Part shown: in pieces, positions 15,793 to 24,185 of the stretch
Position numbering within the stretch: the first letter of the stretch is position 1
How the letters are laid out: every line of letters starts with the position of its first letter
From: Burkholderiaceae bacterium
Lineage (GTDB): Bacteria; Pseudomonadota; Gammaproteobacteria; Burkholderiales; Burkholderiaceae_B
Direction: 5' to 3'
DNA length: 50,088 bases
NCBI GenBank assembly: GCA_030728985.1
Contig: JANQYI010000041.1
Location: forward strand, 1 to 50,088
Program-made: the position numbers and the translations under genes
Notes under the pieces: generated by a model
What the model was told of the DNA's origin: nothing
Database searches by the model: none
Seen by the model: the letters and a program-made list of their open reading frames with translations, nothing else

Positions 15793-16650
15793 TCAATGCC
15801 TCTGCAAGATGACTTCGATGACGAAGCGTGAGCCTGTATAGGCCAAGACTACGAATGCAAAACCGACAAGTGTGTAACGCAGGGCGGTACGTCCGCGCCA
15901 CCCACGCAGATGTCGACCAACAATCAGGATGCCAAAGGTTAACCACGATAGCAAAGTAAAAATCGATTTGTGATCGAGTGGCAACCATTTTCCGGATAGG
16001 GAGAGCGAAATCAAGGCCCCCGAAATCAAGGTAAAGCTCAGGGCAGCAAAGGCGATCCAAATCAAGCGAAACAAAATCTGCTCTTGCGCCAAGAGCGGCG
16101 GTTGGGCATCCAGAAGGCGTCCAACGACTAAGCGAAGCGCGCTGGGCGGGTGGAGAGGGTCTTGGCGAGGGAAATGGAGCCTGCGATCGAGGCCCGACAT
16201 CAGCATGGCCTGCAGGGCCGCAATAGTGACCAGCGCATAGGCGGACAACGCGATCAACAAGTGGATCCGTAAACCCGCATCTTGGGCGTGAGCAATCACT
16301 TTAGACTGGGGAAACAAGGCCGCGAGCAAACAAACCGCTGTGCCGACCGGTAAAAGCAAGAGTTGCAAGCCGTCGATGCGGATCACTAAGCTTTCCAACC
16401 AGAATACCAACATACCGATCCAGACGGCCGCGGAAAGGGCGAGTGCCCAGCCGAGCCTCAGGTTGCCTTCTTGGAGGACCGTATGCCATAGGGCAATGCC
16501 GTGCAGAATAATGGCGAAAAGAAGACCAGCACGCGCGAGGCCGCCAGAGTTGACGCTCGGTGAGTCCGACGAAAGCGAGCGAAAAAGGCCTAAAGCGAGG
16601 GCAGCATAGGCCACCGCAGCGAGGGAGTGAAATACAATACCGTAAGACAT
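15793..16650 (-). CDS. CcsA/YpjD-like inner-membrane protein
   Basis: A 285-residue integral membrane protein with about eight hydrophobic segments, related to the cytochrome c assembly protein CcsA and the E. coli inner-membrane protein YpjD. Conserved-type His residues lie in HGIALWH, LRIHLLIALSAYAL and DHKSIFTLLSWLTFG, the positions that bind haem in CcsA, but the tryptophan-rich WWD loop is not evident. Haem or cytochrome handling is therefore inference. The frame stays open far upstream, antisense to ffh; the ATG at 16650 gives the family N-terminus. It diverges from ffh, 28 bp away, and heads the run to ampD. Confidence 0.85.
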   Translation of the reverse strand: MSYGIVFHSLAAVAYAALALGLFRSLSSDSPSVNSGGLARAGLLFAIILHGIALWHTVLQEGNLRLGWALALSAAVWIGMLVFWLESLVIRIDGLQLLLLPVGTAVCLLAALFPQSKVIAHAQDAGLRIHLLIALSAYALVTIAALQAMLMSGLDRRLHFPRQDPLHPPSALRLVVGRLLDAQPPLLAQEQILFRLIWIAFAALSFTLISGALISLSLSGKWLPLDHKSIFTLLSWLTFGILIVGRHLRGWRGRTALRYTLVGFAFVVLAYTGSRFVIEVILQRH

Positions 16651-16678
16651 ATGTCTAGTGTAAAGCGAAACCGTCACC

Positions 16679-18091
16679 ATGCTTGAAAATCTCACCCAAC
16701 GTCTCTCCCGTGTCGTCAAGACGATGCGAGGCGAAGCGCGTCTCACAGAAACCAATACCCAGGATATGCTGCGCGAGGTCCGCCTTGCGCTGCTGGAGGC
16801 CGATGTTTCCTTGCCTGTCGTCCGTGATTTTGTCGCGCGGGTCAAGGAAAAAGCCTTGGGCGAGGAGGTGGTGGGTAGCTTGTCGCCCGGGCAGGCGCTT
16901 GTCGGTGTGGTGCACCGTGAGCTGACTGCTTTGATGGGTGGCGATTTGGGGGCCGATGCGAGTGAGTTGTCACTGGCTATGCAGCCGCCCGCGATTATTT
17001 TGATGGCCGGTTTGCAGGGTGCGGGTAAAACCACCACCACCGGCAAGCTCGCACGTTGGCTCGCCGAGGGCAACCATGTGCAAAACGGACGCAAGACGGG
17101 CAAAAAGAAAGTCGCCGTGGTCAGTGCCGACGTCTATCGCCCGGCTGCGATTGAACAGCTTAAAACGGTTGCTGAGCAAGTCGGCGTCGAATGGATTGCT
17201 TCGGACATTTCGCAAAAGCCCGAGGAGATCGCCCGTAATGCGGTGGACTACGCCCGCCGTCATCATTTCGATGTGCTGATTGTCGACACGGCTGGTCGCT
17301 TGGGTATTGATGAGGCCATGATGCGCGAGATTCGCGCGTTGCATGATTTTCTCAACCCGATTGAAACCTTGTTTGTCGTGGACGCCATGCAGGGTCAGGA
17401 TGCGGTCAATACCGCGCGCGCCTTTGGCGAGGCCTTGCCTCTGACCGGTGTGGTATTGACAAAGCTAGACGGTGACGCACGCGGCGGTGCGGCGCTGTCC
17501 GTACGACATGTGACGGGTAAGCCGCTCAAGTTTGTCGGCGTGTCCGAAAAACTCGATGGCCTCGAGCCTTTTCACCCAGAGCGCATGGCCCAGAGGGTCT
17601 TGGGCATGGGTGACATCGTGTCACTGGTAGAGCAAGCGCAGAAAAATATCGATGTCGCGGATGCGCAAAAGCTCGCCGCCAAGATGAAATCGGGCGACAA
17701 ATTCGATCTAAACGATTTTCGCGATCAACTCTCGCAAGTTAAAAAGATGGGTGATATGGGGTCGCTTCTTGAAAAGCTACCCGCCCAGTTTGCTCAAGCC
17801 GCAGGCCAACTTCAAGGTGGTCAGGCAGAAAAGCAGTTACGACGCACCGAAGGTATTTTGAACTCTATGACGCCGCTTGAGCGTGCCAAGCCCGATTTGC
17901 TCAAAGCCTCTCGCAAACGCCGCATCGCAGCGGGTGCCGGCGTCCCCGTCCAAGAAGTCAATCGCATGCTCAATCAGTTTGAACAAATGCAGGGCATGAT
18001 GAAGCAAATGAAAAAAGGCGGCATGGCCAAGATGATGCGCGCCATGGGCGGCATGAAAGGTCTCGGCAAGTTGGGTGGTTTTGGCCGATAG
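16679..18091 (+). CDS. ffh: signal recognition particle protein Ffh
   Basis: The SRP54 homologue, which with 4.5S RNA brings membrane-protein ribosomes to FtsY. The N domain is followed by the GTPase: G1 GLQGAGKTTT (111-120), VSADVYRPAAIEQL, G3 DTAGRL and G4 TKLDGDARGG. The C-terminal M domain is Met-rich (MQGMMKQMKKGG, MMRAMGGMKG) and ends GGFGR. Length 470 is slightly above E. coli because of a short Lys-rich insert after G1. ATG 16679 starts the usual MLENLTQRLS. It converges with trmB, 17 bp apart. Confidence 0.97.
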   Translation: MLENLTQRLSRVVKTMRGEARLTETNTQDMLREVRLALLEADVSLPVVRDFVARVKEKALGEEVVGSLSPGQALVGVVHRELTALMGGDLGADASELSLAMQPPAIILMAGLQGAGKTTTTGKLARWLAEGNHVQNGRKTGKKKVAVVSADVYRPAAIEQLKTVAEQVGVEWIASDISQKPEEIARNAVDYARRHHFDVLIVDTAGRLGIDEAMMREIRALHDFLNPIETLFVVDAMQGQDAVNTARAFGEALPLTGVVLTKLDGDARGGAALSVRHVTGKPLKFVGVSEKLDGLEPFHPERMAQRVLGMGDIVSLVEQAQKNIDVADAQKLAAKMKSGDKFDLNDFRDQLSQVKKMGDMGSLLEKLPAQFAQAAGQLQGGQAEKQLRRTEGILNSMTPLERAKPDLLKASRKRRIAAGAGVPVQEVNRMLNQFEQMQGMMKQMKKGGMAKMMRAMGGMKGLGKLGGFGR

Positions 18092-18108
18092 TGAGGCGGT
18101 TTTGGCGG

Positions 18109-18783
18109 TTAGTCGCCTGTCTTTTTAAAAATCAGATCCCAGACCCCGTGACCTAGGCGCAGGCCGCGATTTTCAAACTTGGTCAGTGGGCGATAGTCAG
18201 GTCTGGGTGCAAAGCCTTCACACGTGTTAGAGAGTGCTTTCTCCCCTGACAGCACCTCCAGCATTTGATGGGCATAGTGTTCCCAATCCGTCGCACAATG
18301 GATGTAGGCGCCCGACGCCATCCTGCTGGCCAAGAGCGCAATCAAAGGCGGTTGAATCAAACGACGTTTGTGGTGACGTTTTTTCGGCCAGGGGTCCGGA
18401 AAATAAATATGCACGCCTGCCAAGGTTTCAGGGAGGATCATGTCGCGCAGCACTTCGACCGCATCATGCTGAATCAGGCGCACATTGGTGAGACCCGAGG
18501 CTTCGATGCGTTTGAGCATGGCGCCTACACCCGCATTAAAGACCTCGACACCCAGAAAATGATCCTGTGGTCTGGCGAGTGCGATTTGCTCAGTGGTTTC
18601 ACCCATGCCAAAGCCGATTTCAAGAATCGTGGGGGCGACACCGCCAAACGCTTCGGTCAGATCCAGTGGGCTGGCTTGATAGGCGATCGACCATTTACTC
18701 AGAAACGCGTCGAGCGCTTCTTGTTGGCCCTTGGTCATGTGGCTGCGTCTGTTGACGAAACTACGAATATGCAGAGGATGCAT
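18109..18783 (-). CDS. trmB: tRNA (guanine-N7)-methyltransferase TrmB
   Basis: Methylates G46 in the variable loop of tRNAs using S-adenosylmethionine. The SAM-binding motif is [12 protein letters not shown], near residues 52-63, and the family signature [14 protein letters not shown] follows, with the tRNA-binding [16 protein letters not shown] near the end. The 224 residues are slightly shorter at the N-terminus than E. coli TrmB, but HIRSFV is present. Only two bases separate its ATG from the thiS stop, so the two are co-transcribed. Confidence 0.95.
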   Translation of the reverse strand: MHPLHIRSFVNRRSHMTKGQQEALDAFLSKWSIAYQASPLDLTEAFGGVAPTILEIGFGMGETTEQIALARPQDHFLGVEVFNAGVGAMLKRIEASGLTNVRLIQHDAVEVLRDMILPETLAGVHIYFPDPWPKKRHHKRRLIQPPLIALLASRMASGAYIHCATDWEHYAHQMLEVLSGEKALSNTCEGFAPRPDYRPLTKFENRGLRLGHGVWDLIFKKTGD

Positions 18784-18785
18784 TC

Positions 18786-18986
18786 TTAACCGCCTCCGAC
18801 AGCAACAACAATTTCAAGTCGATCGCCCGCCTCAAGTTGCACGCTGGCATAGGTACTTTTGGGGACGATTTCGCCATTGCGTTCGACCGCGATACGTTTG
18901 CCCGTGTAGCCGAGCGTATCGATGAGTGCCGAGACAGAAAGGGGACCGGAGAGGGTCTTGGGTTGGCCATTGAGAACGATATTCAT
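18786..18986 (-). CDS. thiS: sulfur carrier protein ThiS
   Basis: A 66-residue ubiquitin-fold protein that carries sulfur as a C-terminal thiocarboxylate for making the thiazole of thiamine. It begins MNIVLNGQP, as ThiS does, and ends in Gly-Gly-Gly, the required Gly-Gly tail for activation by ThiF. The usual partner gene thiG (thiazole synthase) is not next to it; trmB follows directly. Related genomes, as I recall, have thiS-thiG-trmB, so a deletion is possible. A MoaD-like carrier is the alternative, but length and start favour ThiS. Confidence 0.85.
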   Translation of the reverse strand: MNIVLNGQPKTLSGPLSVSALIDTLGYTGKRIAVERNGEIVPKSTYASVQLEAGDRLEIVVAVGGG

Positions 18987-19053
18987 GCCAATATTGTAGT
19001 GGGTATAATTTCAAGGGTGGACCTTGCATGGCCCCATCACCCGATCGATACCG

Positions 19054-19794
19054 ATGACACAAATTTTCAATATTGCCGCCTACAAGTTCATTTCCCTTGA
19101 AAACCTCGAGCAGCGTCGTCTTGCCTTACTTGAGCAGACCCAAGCGCAAGCGATCAAAGGAACGATTCTGTTGACGCCAGAGGGGATCAATCTATTTTTG
19201 GCGGGCACACAGGAAAATATCGATCAGTTTTTACTCTGGCTGCGTCAGGATCCAGCTTTTGCCGACCTTGAGGTCAAGTACAGCGTTTCTCCGGACGTCC
19301 CGTTCAAGAAAATGCTGATCAAAATCAAGCGCGAGATTATTCGCATGAATCACCCGACGATTCGTCCCGAGGCAGGGCGAGCCCCTGCGGTCGATGCGCA
19401 GACCGCAGCGCGCTGGATCACGAAGGGCTGTGACGATACGGGACGTCCTATTGTGTTGCTGGATACACGCAATGATTTCGAAGTCGACGCAGGGACTTTT
19501 GTTGGCGCGATCCATTGGCATCTCACCAAATTCACCGAGTTTCCTCAAGCTGTGCTCGAGCATAAAGACGAGCTCGCGGGGAAAACGGTCATCAGTTTTT
19601 GCACGGGCGGTATCCGCTGCGAAAAAGCCGCGATTTTTATGGGTGAAGTGGGCATTGAAAATGTCTACCAACTCGATGGCGGTATTCTCAAGTATTTCGA
19701 GGAAACGGGTGGGGTGGGTTATCAGGGCAACTGTTTTGTGTTTGACGAGCGCCGGACGCTTGATCCGACGCTCCAGCCGCAACCCCTGACCTAA
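19054..19794 (+). CDS. trhO: tRNA uridine(34) hydroxylase TrhO (rhodanese-domain protein)
   Basis: An oxygen-dependent enzyme (former UPF0176/YceA) that makes 5-hydroxyuridine at tRNA position 34. The N-terminal domain (about 1-95) has KGTILLTPEGIN and FKKMLIKIKREI, and the rhodanese domain carries the essential Cys183 in SFCTGGIRCEKA with Cys189. LDTRNDFEVDAGTF and QLDGGILKYFEE are family marks. Length is 246. The frame is open to a TTG at 19024, but ATG 19054 gives the family N-terminus MTQIFNIAAYKF; no strong ribosome-binding site is seen. It diverges from thiS and converges with metG. Confidence 0.92.
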   Translation: MTQIFNIAAYKFISLENLEQRRLALLEQTQAQAIKGTILLTPEGINLFLAGTQENIDQFLLWLRQDPAFADLEVKYSVSPDVPFKKMLIKIKREIIRMNHPTIRPEAGRAPAVDAQTAARWITKGCDDTGRPIVLLDTRNDFEVDAGTFVGAIHWHLTKFTEFPQAVLEHKDELAGKTVISFCTGGIRCEKAAIFMGEVGIENVYQLDGGILKYFEETGGVGYQGNCFVFDERRTLDPTLQPQPLT

Positions 19795-19810
19795 GGTCTA
19801 TTCGCGTTAA

Positions 19811-21940
19811 TCAACGGATCCGCATGCCTGGCTGTGCGCCTGATTCAGGACCCAAAACATAAATGCCCGGCTGCGCCTTGGGGTCAAAGTGGCTCGCTGA
19901 AAGCACCATGCCTTCAGAGATACCAAATTTCATCTTTCTAGGCGCGAGGTTGGCGACCACCACTGTCAGCCGTCCCTTGAGCTGCTCGGGCTGATACGCC
20001 GACTGAATCCCTGAAAAAATATTGCGATGGCGTCCCTCGCCCAGATCAAGGGTGAGTTGCAGCAGTTTGGTCGACCCCTCGACGCGCGCGCAATCGATAA
20101 TGCGTGCGACTCGCATGTCGACTTTCATGAAGTCATCGATGGTGATGGAGGCTGCGATGGGCTCACCGCCCGGGACGAGCCCGCCTGCAACGTCCGCAGC
20201 TGGCGCAGAAGATTGAGCAGGCGCCGCGGCAACGGCGGCGGCTTCAGCGGGCAGCTCAAACAAAGCATCGAGCATCGTTGGCTCGACACGTTGCATCAGG
20301 TGTTTAAACGGCGCGATATGCGCGGGTAGTTCACCGGCATCGGCCCATACAAAGCTGCGCGACAAGCCAAAGAGCTCTTGCGCCACACGCTGCGCGAGCA
20401 CCGGCAAAATCGGTGTCAGCATGACGGTCAGCGCTTTAAACCCTGCAAGCGCGGTCGAGCAAATGTGTTGGAGCGCAGCGCGTTGCGCCGGATCGGCGTC
20501 CGCCAGACCCTTGGCGATGAGCCAAGGCTGAGCGGCGTCGAAGGCTTGATTGATCTGGTCGGCGTGCGCCATGATTTCACGAATCGCGCGACCATACTCG
20601 CGTGTTTCCAGGTCTCCGCGAACGGCTTCGGCAGCCTGTGACCAGTGCGCGGACAGCGCAGCGGCATCGCCGGGGTAGGCGAGCTGACCGTCAAAATATT
20701 TGCTGATGAAATTAGCGGCACGGCTGGCGATGTTGATGTATTTACCCACCAGGTCGCTATTGACGCGTGCGACAAAATCATCGGGATTGAAGTCGATGTC
20801 TTCGACGCGGGCATTGAGTTTGGCTGCGATGTAGTAACGCATCCACTCGGCGTTCATGCCGAGTTGCAAATAACGCAGCGGAGAAATACCCGTGCCGCGA
20901 CTCTTGGACATTTTCTCACCGCTGACGGTGATAAAGCCATGCACATTGAGCTGGTCAGGTGTTTTGCGACCAGCGAATTTCAGCATGGCGGGCCAGAACA
21001 GAGCGTGGAAATAGACGATATCTTTACCAATAAAGTGCACTTGTTCCGTCGCGTTTCCGGGTGTCAGCAGGGTATCGAAATCGATGCCGAGCTTGGCGCA
21101 GTAAGCCTTGAGTGAGGCGAGATAACCGACCGGCGCATCCAGCCACACATAAAAATATTTGCCTGGAGCATCAGGGATTTCAATACCAAAGTAGGGCGCG
21201 TCTCGTGAGATGTCCCAATCGCCCAAGTTGACTTGGTCGTCGCCTTCGCCATGTCCAAGCCATTCGCGGGTTTTGGCGAGCACTTCGGCTTGGAGGTGTT
21301 TGTGACCTTGGGCATTGCTGCCTGTGGTCCAGTCTTGTAAAAACTGCACGCAGCGCGGATCGGAGAGCTTAAAGAAAAAATGCTCCGAGGTTTTGAGGAT
21401 GGGTCGCGCTTGCGTCAGTGTCGAGTAGGGATCAATCAGGTCGGTGGGTGCATAGACCGCGCCACAGGCCTCACATGAGTCACCGTATTGGTCCTTGGCG
21501 TGACACTTCGGGCACTCGCCCTTGATGTAGCGATCAGCCAAAAACATGCCTTTGACCGGATCATAAAATTGCTCGATTTCGCGGGTCTCAATCAGTCCTG
21601 CTTCGCGCAGCTTGCGGTAAATGCTCTGTGAGAGTTCGACGTTTTCTGGCGAGTCGGTCGAATGCCAATGATCAAACTCAATGTGAAAACCTTGCAGATA
21701 CTGCGGGCGCTCAGCCGCGATCCGCGCGACGAGCTGCTGAGGCGTAATGCCTTCGGACTCGGCCTTGAGCATGATGGGTGCGCCGTGCGTATCGTCCGCG
21801 CCGACAAAATGCACCGTATGTCCTGCCATACGCATGGAGCGCACCCAAATATCCGCCTGGATGTACTCCATGATGTGGCCGATATGAAAGGAGCCGTTGG
21901 CGTAGGGCAGCGCGGTCGTGACAAAAATGGTTCGGGACAT
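19811..21940 (-). CDS. metG: methionine-tRNA ligase
   Basis: Charges tRNA-Met with methionine. The 709 residues contain the HIGH motif (19-22, in [10 protein letters not shown]), a zinc knuckle [18 protein letters not shown], and KMSKS near residue 340 ([12 protein letters not shown]). After a variable Ala/Pro linker (about 580-600), the C-terminal 105 residues form the Trbp111/EMAP II-like tRNA-binding domain ([22 protein letters not shown]), which makes the enzyme dimeric in E. coli. The length suits this two-domain form. It converges with trhO and lies 61 bp after the small membrane-protein gene. Confidence 0.97.
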   Translation of the reverse strand: MSRTIFVTTALPYANGSFHIGHIMEYIQADIWVRSMRMAGHTVHFVGADDTHGAPIMLKAESEGITPQQLVARIAAERPQYLQGFHIEFDHWHSTDSPENVELSQSIYRKLREAGLIETREIEQFYDPVKGMFLADRYIKGECPKCHAKDQYGDSCEACGAVYAPTDLIDPYSTLTQARPILKTSEHFFFKLSDPRCVQFLQDWTTGSNAQGHKHLQAEVLAKTREWLGHGEGDDQVNLGDWDISRDAPYFGIEIPDAPGKYFYVWLDAPVGYLASLKAYCAKLGIDFDTLLTPGNATEQVHFIGKDIVYFHALFWPAMLKFAGRKTPDQLNVHGFITVSGEKMSKSRGTGISPLRYLQLGMNAEWMRYYIAAKLNARVEDIDFNPDDFVARVNSDLVGKYINIASRAANFISKYFDGQLAYPGDAAALSAHWSQAAEAVRGDLETREYGRAIREIMAHADQINQAFDAAQPWLIAKGLADADPAQRAALQHICSTALAGFKALTVMLTPILPVLAQRVAQELFGLSRSFVWADAGELPAHIAPFKHLMQRVEPTMLDALFELPAEAAAVAAAPAQSSAPAADVAGGLVPGGEPIAASITIDDFMKVDMRVARIIDCARVEGSTKLLQLTLDLGEGRHRNIFSGIQSAYQPEQLKGRLTVVVANLAPRKMKFGISEGMVLSASHFDPKAQPGIYVLGPESGAQPGMRIR

Positions 21941-22001
21941 GAGTGATAGGGGCTTAGGTGGACATTAAGAGCAAGTCAATCATTTTAAAGCAGTGGGCAG
22001 C

Positions 22002-22262
22002 TTAGCGAATATCGCGTGATTCGACGTCTGTGACGTCTTTTGAGCTTAAAGAGCCCTGTGTCGAAGTGGACTTGCGACCAGATCGACGCGCCATCCAGTA
22101 TTCTCTCGCTTCGAAAGGTTTTCCGCGCAGACGGGAGATTGCGAGCAGGAAGATGATCGCGATGATGGTCGAAAATGTCAGGACCAGCGCCATGATCAGT
22201 CCGACAAGGCCCACGACGATGACCACGGCAAAGCGGATAATGCGGCGAAGAAGTTCAATCAT
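22002..22262 (-). CDS. small membrane protein of unknown function
   Basis: An 86-residue protein with one long hydrophobic region (about 8-42, enough for a hairpin or one long helix), followed by a basic tail containing FEAREYWMARRSGRK. I do not recognise a family. The frame is open further upstream, but the ATG at 22262 starts right at the hydrophobic region, as expected for a small inner-membrane protein; the ribosome-binding site is weak. It diverges from mrp/apbC (47 bp between the starts) and precedes metG on the minus strand. Confidence 0.55.
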   Translation of the reverse strand: MIELLRRIIRFAVVIVVGLVGLIMALVLTFSTIIAIIFLLAISRLRGKPFEAREYWMARRSGRKSTSTQGSLSSKDVTDVESRDIR

Positions 22263-22309
22263 AATGACACCGTGGTTCAAATAAAAACAAAGATAGCAGA
22301 GGAATTTAA

Positions 22310-23395
22310 ATGAGTGTAGCGCTACTAGACGTGCGTGCAGTACTTGAGAAAGTGCTCGATCCAGTGACAAGTGTGTCATTGAGTAGTGCCGTCAAGGATT
22401 CTCAGATCCAAATCTCCGAGGGCCGCGTCAGCATCCAAGTGGTCTTGGGCTACCCCGCCGCGAGCCGACTGGAGGCGATGCGTCAGGCCTTGCTAGAGGC
22501 GCTCAAGGCCGCGGGTATGCCTCAGGCCGAAGTCACGATGTCCACAAAGGTCATCGCCCATGCGGTGCAGCCCGGCGTGGCGCTGGTTCCAGGGGTGCGC
22601 AACATCATTGCGGTTGCTTCTGGCAAGGGCGGGGTCGGCAAGAGTACGACAGCCGTTAATCTTGCCCTAGCTTTGCAGGCCGAGGGCGCGCGCGTGGGCC
22701 TGCTCGACGCGGATATTTACGGCCCCAGCGTGCCGACCCTGTTGGGCGTTTCTCAGCGTCCAGATAGCGCGGATGGTAAAACCATGAGCCCGGTGGTGGG
22801 GCATGGCATCCAGACCAACTCCATTGGTTTTATGATCAGCGAGGACAATCCGGCGATTTGGCGCGGACCGATGGTTACACAAGCGCTCGAGCAGCTATTG
22901 CGCTCCACAAATTGGGATAACCTGGACTATCTGATCATCGATATGCCGCCCGGAACGGGTGATATCGCCCTGACGCTTTCACAAAAAGTACCCGTAGTTG
23001 GGGCTGTCATTGTGACGACCCCTCAGGATTTGGCGCTTTTGGATGCCCGCAAAGGGTTGCGGATGTTTGAAAAGGTCAATGTGCCGGTGTTGGGTGTGAT
23101 TGAAAACATGGCCATTCACGTCTGCAGTCAGTGCGGTCATGCCGAGCACATTTTTGGCGAGGGCGGTGGACTGCGCATGGCTGAACAATACAAGGTCTCA
23201 TGGTTGGGGGCTCTGCCTTTGGCGATGGCGATCCGCGTCGATGCGGATGCTGGTCGTCCAACCGTGCTCTCGGCGCCCTCGAGCGAGGCCGCAAAGCTGT
23301 ATGGCGAGATTGCTGCCAGAATGGTTGCCAAGGTTGCCGCGTTGCCCAAGGATCTGAGTGACAAGTTCGGCGTGATTTCGGTTCAGCGAACCTGA
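22310..23395 (+). CDS. apbC: iron-sulfur cluster carrier protein Mrp/ApbC
   Basis: A P-loop ATPase that holds and delivers [4Fe-4S] clusters. An N-terminal MIP18/DUF59-like domain (about 1-85) precedes the ATPase, whose deviant Walker A GKGGVGKS lies at 105-112. The cluster-binding Cys pair is CSQC (272 and 275). LLDADIYGPSVPTLLG and DMPPGTGDIALTLSQ are strongly conserved family text. The 361-residue length is normal. It is followed 91 bp later by dcd on the same strand, an order I recall in other Burkholderiales. Confidence 0.95.
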   Translation: MSVALLDVRAVLEKVLDPVTSVSLSSAVKDSQIQISEGRVSIQVVLGYPAASRLEAMRQALLEALKAAGMPQAEVTMSTKVIAHAVQPGVALVPGVRNIIAVASGKGGVGKSTTAVNLALALQAEGARVGLLDADIYGPSVPTLLGVSQRPDSADGKTMSPVVGHGIQTNSIGFMISEDNPAIWRGPMVTQALEQLLRSTNWDNLDYLIIDMPPGTGDIALTLSQKVPVVGAVIVTTPQDLALLDARKGLRMFEKVNVPVLGVIENMAIHVCSQCGHAEHIFGEGGGLRMAEQYKVSWLGALPLAMAIRVDADAGRPTVLSAPSSEAAKLYGEIAARMVAKVAALPKDLSDKFGVISVQRT

Positions 23396-23486
23396 TTTTG
23401 AGTCTCTCACCTTCAGTATGTGCTTAAGGGGCCATACAGGGGGTAAAATTCGCGCTCTCGACTTTTAATTTTGAGGCGCTTGAGCA

Positions 23487-24053
23487 ATGAGCATCAAAAG
23501 CGACAACTGGATCCGCCGCGTGGCACAAACCGACGGGATGATCGAACCCTTCGAGCCAGGCCAGGTGCGTTCGAATGAATCAGGCCGTATCGTGAGTTAC
23601 GGTACGAGCAGCTATGGCTACGATGTGCGCTGCGCCGACGAGTTTAAAATTTTCACGAATATCAACTCTACTATTGTGGACCCGAAAAATTTCGACGAAA
23701 AATCCTTCGTCGATTTCAAGGGGGATATTTGCATCATCCCTCCCAACTCCTTTGCGCTCGCGCGAACGGTTGAGTATTTTCGGATTCCCCGAAGCGTCCT
23801 GACGATTTGCCTTGGCAAGAGCACCTACGCGCGCTGCGGCATCATCGTCAATGTCACGCCTCTGGAGCCTGAGTGGGAAGGTCATGTCACGCTCGAGTTT
23901 TCAAACACCACGCCGTTGCCTGCGAAAATTTATGCGGGCGAAGGTTGCGCGCAAATGTTGTTTTTTGAAAGCGATGAAGTTTGCTCGACCTCTTATAAAG
24001 ACCGAGGTGGCAAGTACCAAGGGCAGCGTGGCGTCACTTTGCCGCGGACTTGA
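23487..24053 (+). CDS. dcd: dCTP deaminase
   Basis: Converts dCTP to dUTP, the precursor of dUMP for thymidylate synthesis. At 188 residues it matches the homotrimeric proteobacterial enzyme. Active-site text is clear: [25 protein letters not shown] (111-119) and the general base Glu137 in [12 protein letters not shown]; a C-terminal [12 protein letters not shown] closes the site over nucleotide. It does not look like the bifunctional DCD-DUT type. The product feeds the pathway served by thyA at 35 kb. Confidence 0.96.
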   Translation: MSIKSDNWIRRVAQTDGMIEPFEPGQVRSNESGRIVSYGTSSYGYDVRCADEFKIFTNINSTIVDPKNFDEKSFVDFKGDICIIPPNSFALARTVEYFRIPRSVLTICLGKSTYARCGIIVNVTPLEPEWEGHVTLEFSNTTPLPAKIYAGEGCAQMLFFESDEVCSTSYKDRGGKYQGQRGVTLPRT

Positions 24054-24131
24054 TCCCTGACCACATGATCGCGCTTTCTTGACACAGACCTGGCGTGCTG
24101 ATGTGTTAACTATTCTAATTATGGCTAAACA

Positions 24132-24148
24132 CCGAATGACGCATTCGG
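24132..24148 (+). promoter_or_regulatory. hairpin in the leader of the decarboxylase gene
   Basis: CCGAATG ACG CATTCGG, a perfect 7-3-7 hairpin followed by CTTTATTTA. It lies 78 bp after dcd and 37 bp before the decarboxylase start. It could be a weak terminator for dcd or an attenuator for the next gene. A TTGACA hexamer at 24079-24084 upstream may be a -35 element, which would place the hairpin in the leader. Confidence 0.45.
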
Positions 24149-24185
24149 CTTTATTTACTCACTCATTCTCTGCGGAGTCCTCTGG

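Noticed and set aside
16651..17103. Long N-terminal extension of the YpjD-like frame, antisense to ffh
   Set aside because: It lies opposite a clearly coding ffh segment, has low-complexity Arg/Ser/Thr-rich text, and the family N-terminus starts at 16650.
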